A stretch of 18,165 nt of DNA from Parachlorella kessleri (lineage: Eukaryota > Chlorophyta > Trebouxiophyceae > Chlorellales > Chlorellaceae), in contig BBXU01001480.1 of assembly GCA_001598975.1 (NCBI GenBank), positions 1-18,165 of the forward strand, in the 5' to 3' direction. A model generated the notes under the pieces. It saw nothing but the letters and a program-made list of their open reading frames with translations. It did no database searches and was not told the origin of the DNA. Shown one piece after another: positions 17,337 to 18,165 of this stretch (its first letter is position 1; each line of letters begins with the position of its first letter). A program made the translations under genes and the position numbers.

Positions 17337-17769
17337 AGGTCTCCTGGGGGTCTGAGGCTGTGGCTGACTCATCTGGGGGGTGTAGCAACCCCTGTTGCGT
17401 CCCGACAACCTGCAACAACTTGGCCCTGTCGGCACCCTGTACACTGGAGGGCCAGTATGTGCTGCCCACTGCTGGCAGGACCACAATCTTCAACCACAAC
17501 TCGCAGCTACTTAACCCTTCCACAGGGGAGTGGGCCCCCATCCAAAGGGTTTGGTCCAAGCAGCAGCACCGCGGCCACTTCCCCATGGAGGGGTCGAAAA
17601 GATGCGAGTTGCGGGAGATGACTGCGGTCGTGCCAGCAGTGGGCAGCACATACTGGCCCTCCAGTGCGAAGGGTGCGGACAGGGTGTAGTGCTGTGGGTT
17701 GTCTACACCCAACTGGGGTTGCTGCGCCCCCAAGATGTAGTCAGCCACAGCCTCAGGCCACGAGACCAC
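17337..17769. repeat. Imperfect ~430-bp foldback (inverted) repeat
   Basis: Left arm about 17337-17530 and right arm about 17570-17769 are imperfect reverse complements around a short centre. The longest perfect block is 36 bp: 17442-17477 against 17631-17666. Read outward in, both arms encode a similar peptide: EAVAD near the start, LEGQYVLPTAG in the middle. The right arm, read on the minus strand, looks less decayed. The element probably lies in an intron of NBP35. It could be a foldback transposon or an inverted duplication of an unknown coding module. I do not recognise the peptide. Confidence 0.8.
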
Positions 17770-17779
17770 TGCAGCAGGG

Positions 17780-18055
17780 ACTGCTACCCAGGTTTATTAT
17801 TATTATTATTACATTGCGTGCCATGCTAGGCATAGCCGCGTATGTGTGTTTGGTATATAAGGCGATGTTGGCAGTGAGTCATTAGGCAGCATGCAGGCCA
17901 CGCCGTACCAACTCAAGCCACCACCTTGTCACAGAGGGGGCATAGCCCCAACGCCTGAAGCCCCACACCGTGTGATAGGGTAAGGGCGCAGACCCCCTAT
18001 CCAGCCATCCTGGCGCCCCTGAGGGGGTAGCAAACCAAAGACTGCTACCCAGGTT
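17780..18055. repeat. 15-bp direct repeat pair ACTGCTACCCAGGTT
   Basis: Exact copies at 17780-17794 and 18041-18055. The second copy is also the right half of a short hairpin: GGGTAGCA (18025-18032) pairs with TGCTACCC (18043-18050). A (TTA)n run at about 17793-17811 follows the first copy. Copies like this may mark the ends of inserted elements; no target-site duplication was established. Confidence 0.6.
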
Positions 18056-18154
18056 GAGGGGGCCCTCGGAGAACGGCCTCTGGGCAGCACCGCTGGGTGG
18101 GGCAGCATCTCGGATCTGACTCTTGTACTTCCACCCATGCTGTGCGGGAAGCAA
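17882..18154 (-). other. Unassigned open frame, possibly of mobile-element origin
   Basis: A 90-codon minus-strand open frame, rich in Trp, Gly, Pro and Arg, begins MLPAQHGWKYKSQIRDAAPP. A longer reading in another frame overlaps it. No domain is recognised, no splice partner is evident, and it sits in repeat-rich DNA beyond the foldback repeat. Its composition is only weak evidence for coding. It could be an exon of a decayed transposable element or plain intron sequence of NBP35. Confidence 0.25.
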
Positions 18155-18165
18155 CCCGTCATCAG

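Noticed and set aside
17243..17689. Plus-strand open frame of 148 codons in the foldback repeat
   Set aside because: It runs through one arm and back through the other. The similarity to the minus-strand frame is explained by the inverted repeat, so it is not a separate gene.

Overview
This window looks like nuclear DNA from a green alga of the Volvocales type (Chlamydomonas or Haematococcus relatives). It is GC-rich. Genes are split into short exons with GT...AG introns, many acceptors read CTGCAG or TGCAG, candidate poly(A) signals have the chlorophyte form TGTAA, and CAG/Gln runs and minisatellites are common. The organism is inferred from gene style and protein families; no species marker is present. 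All gene models were assembled by hand from splice sites, frame and family similarity.

Layout, left to right. 297-1500 (+): the 3' half of a soluble ABC ATPase of the plant ABCI19/20/21 (yeast CAF16-like) family, cut by the window edge. 1501-3072: non-coding, with a strong hairpin abutting a TGTAA signal. 3073-6450 (-) and 7573-10531 (-): two tandem, head-to-tail paralogues of a secreted polysaccharide lyase family 14 (PL14) protein. Each has six exons and 382 residues, a signal peptide, identical sizes and phases for exons 2-5, and all five expected active-site residues. 10532-11076: a shared upstream region. 11077-15081 (+): a complete eight-exon ankyrin-repeat plus RING E3 ubiquitin ligase of the XB3/XBAT type, starting Met-Gly with an N-myristoylation consensus. 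15082-16535: non-coding, holding the 3' ends of convergent genes. 16536-17162 (-): the last two exons of NBP35, a cytosolic iron-sulfur cluster scaffold ATPase. 17200-18165: repeat-rich DNA with a ~430-bp imperfect foldback repeat and an unassigned ORF.

The most unusual part is the PL14 pair. In the left copy the last exon is flanked on both sides by tandem copies of its own edges. An 89-bp unit repeats the splice acceptor and the first twelve codons four times. A 42-bp unit repeats the last eight codons, two of its three copies keeping an in-frame stop. The right copy has its own degenerate duplicate of the same acceptor. In both genes the upstream decoy acceptor keeps the frame for the first residues and then runs into an early stop, so alternative acceptor choice would give a shortened lyase.

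Functionally the genes are mostly unrelated housekeeping or signalling genes. The PL14 pair is the coherent accessory unit: two secreted enzymes predicted to cleave uronate-containing polysaccharide by beta-elimination. It is divergently arranged with an E3 ligase whose plant relatives act in immune signalling. Any functional link between them is speculation.
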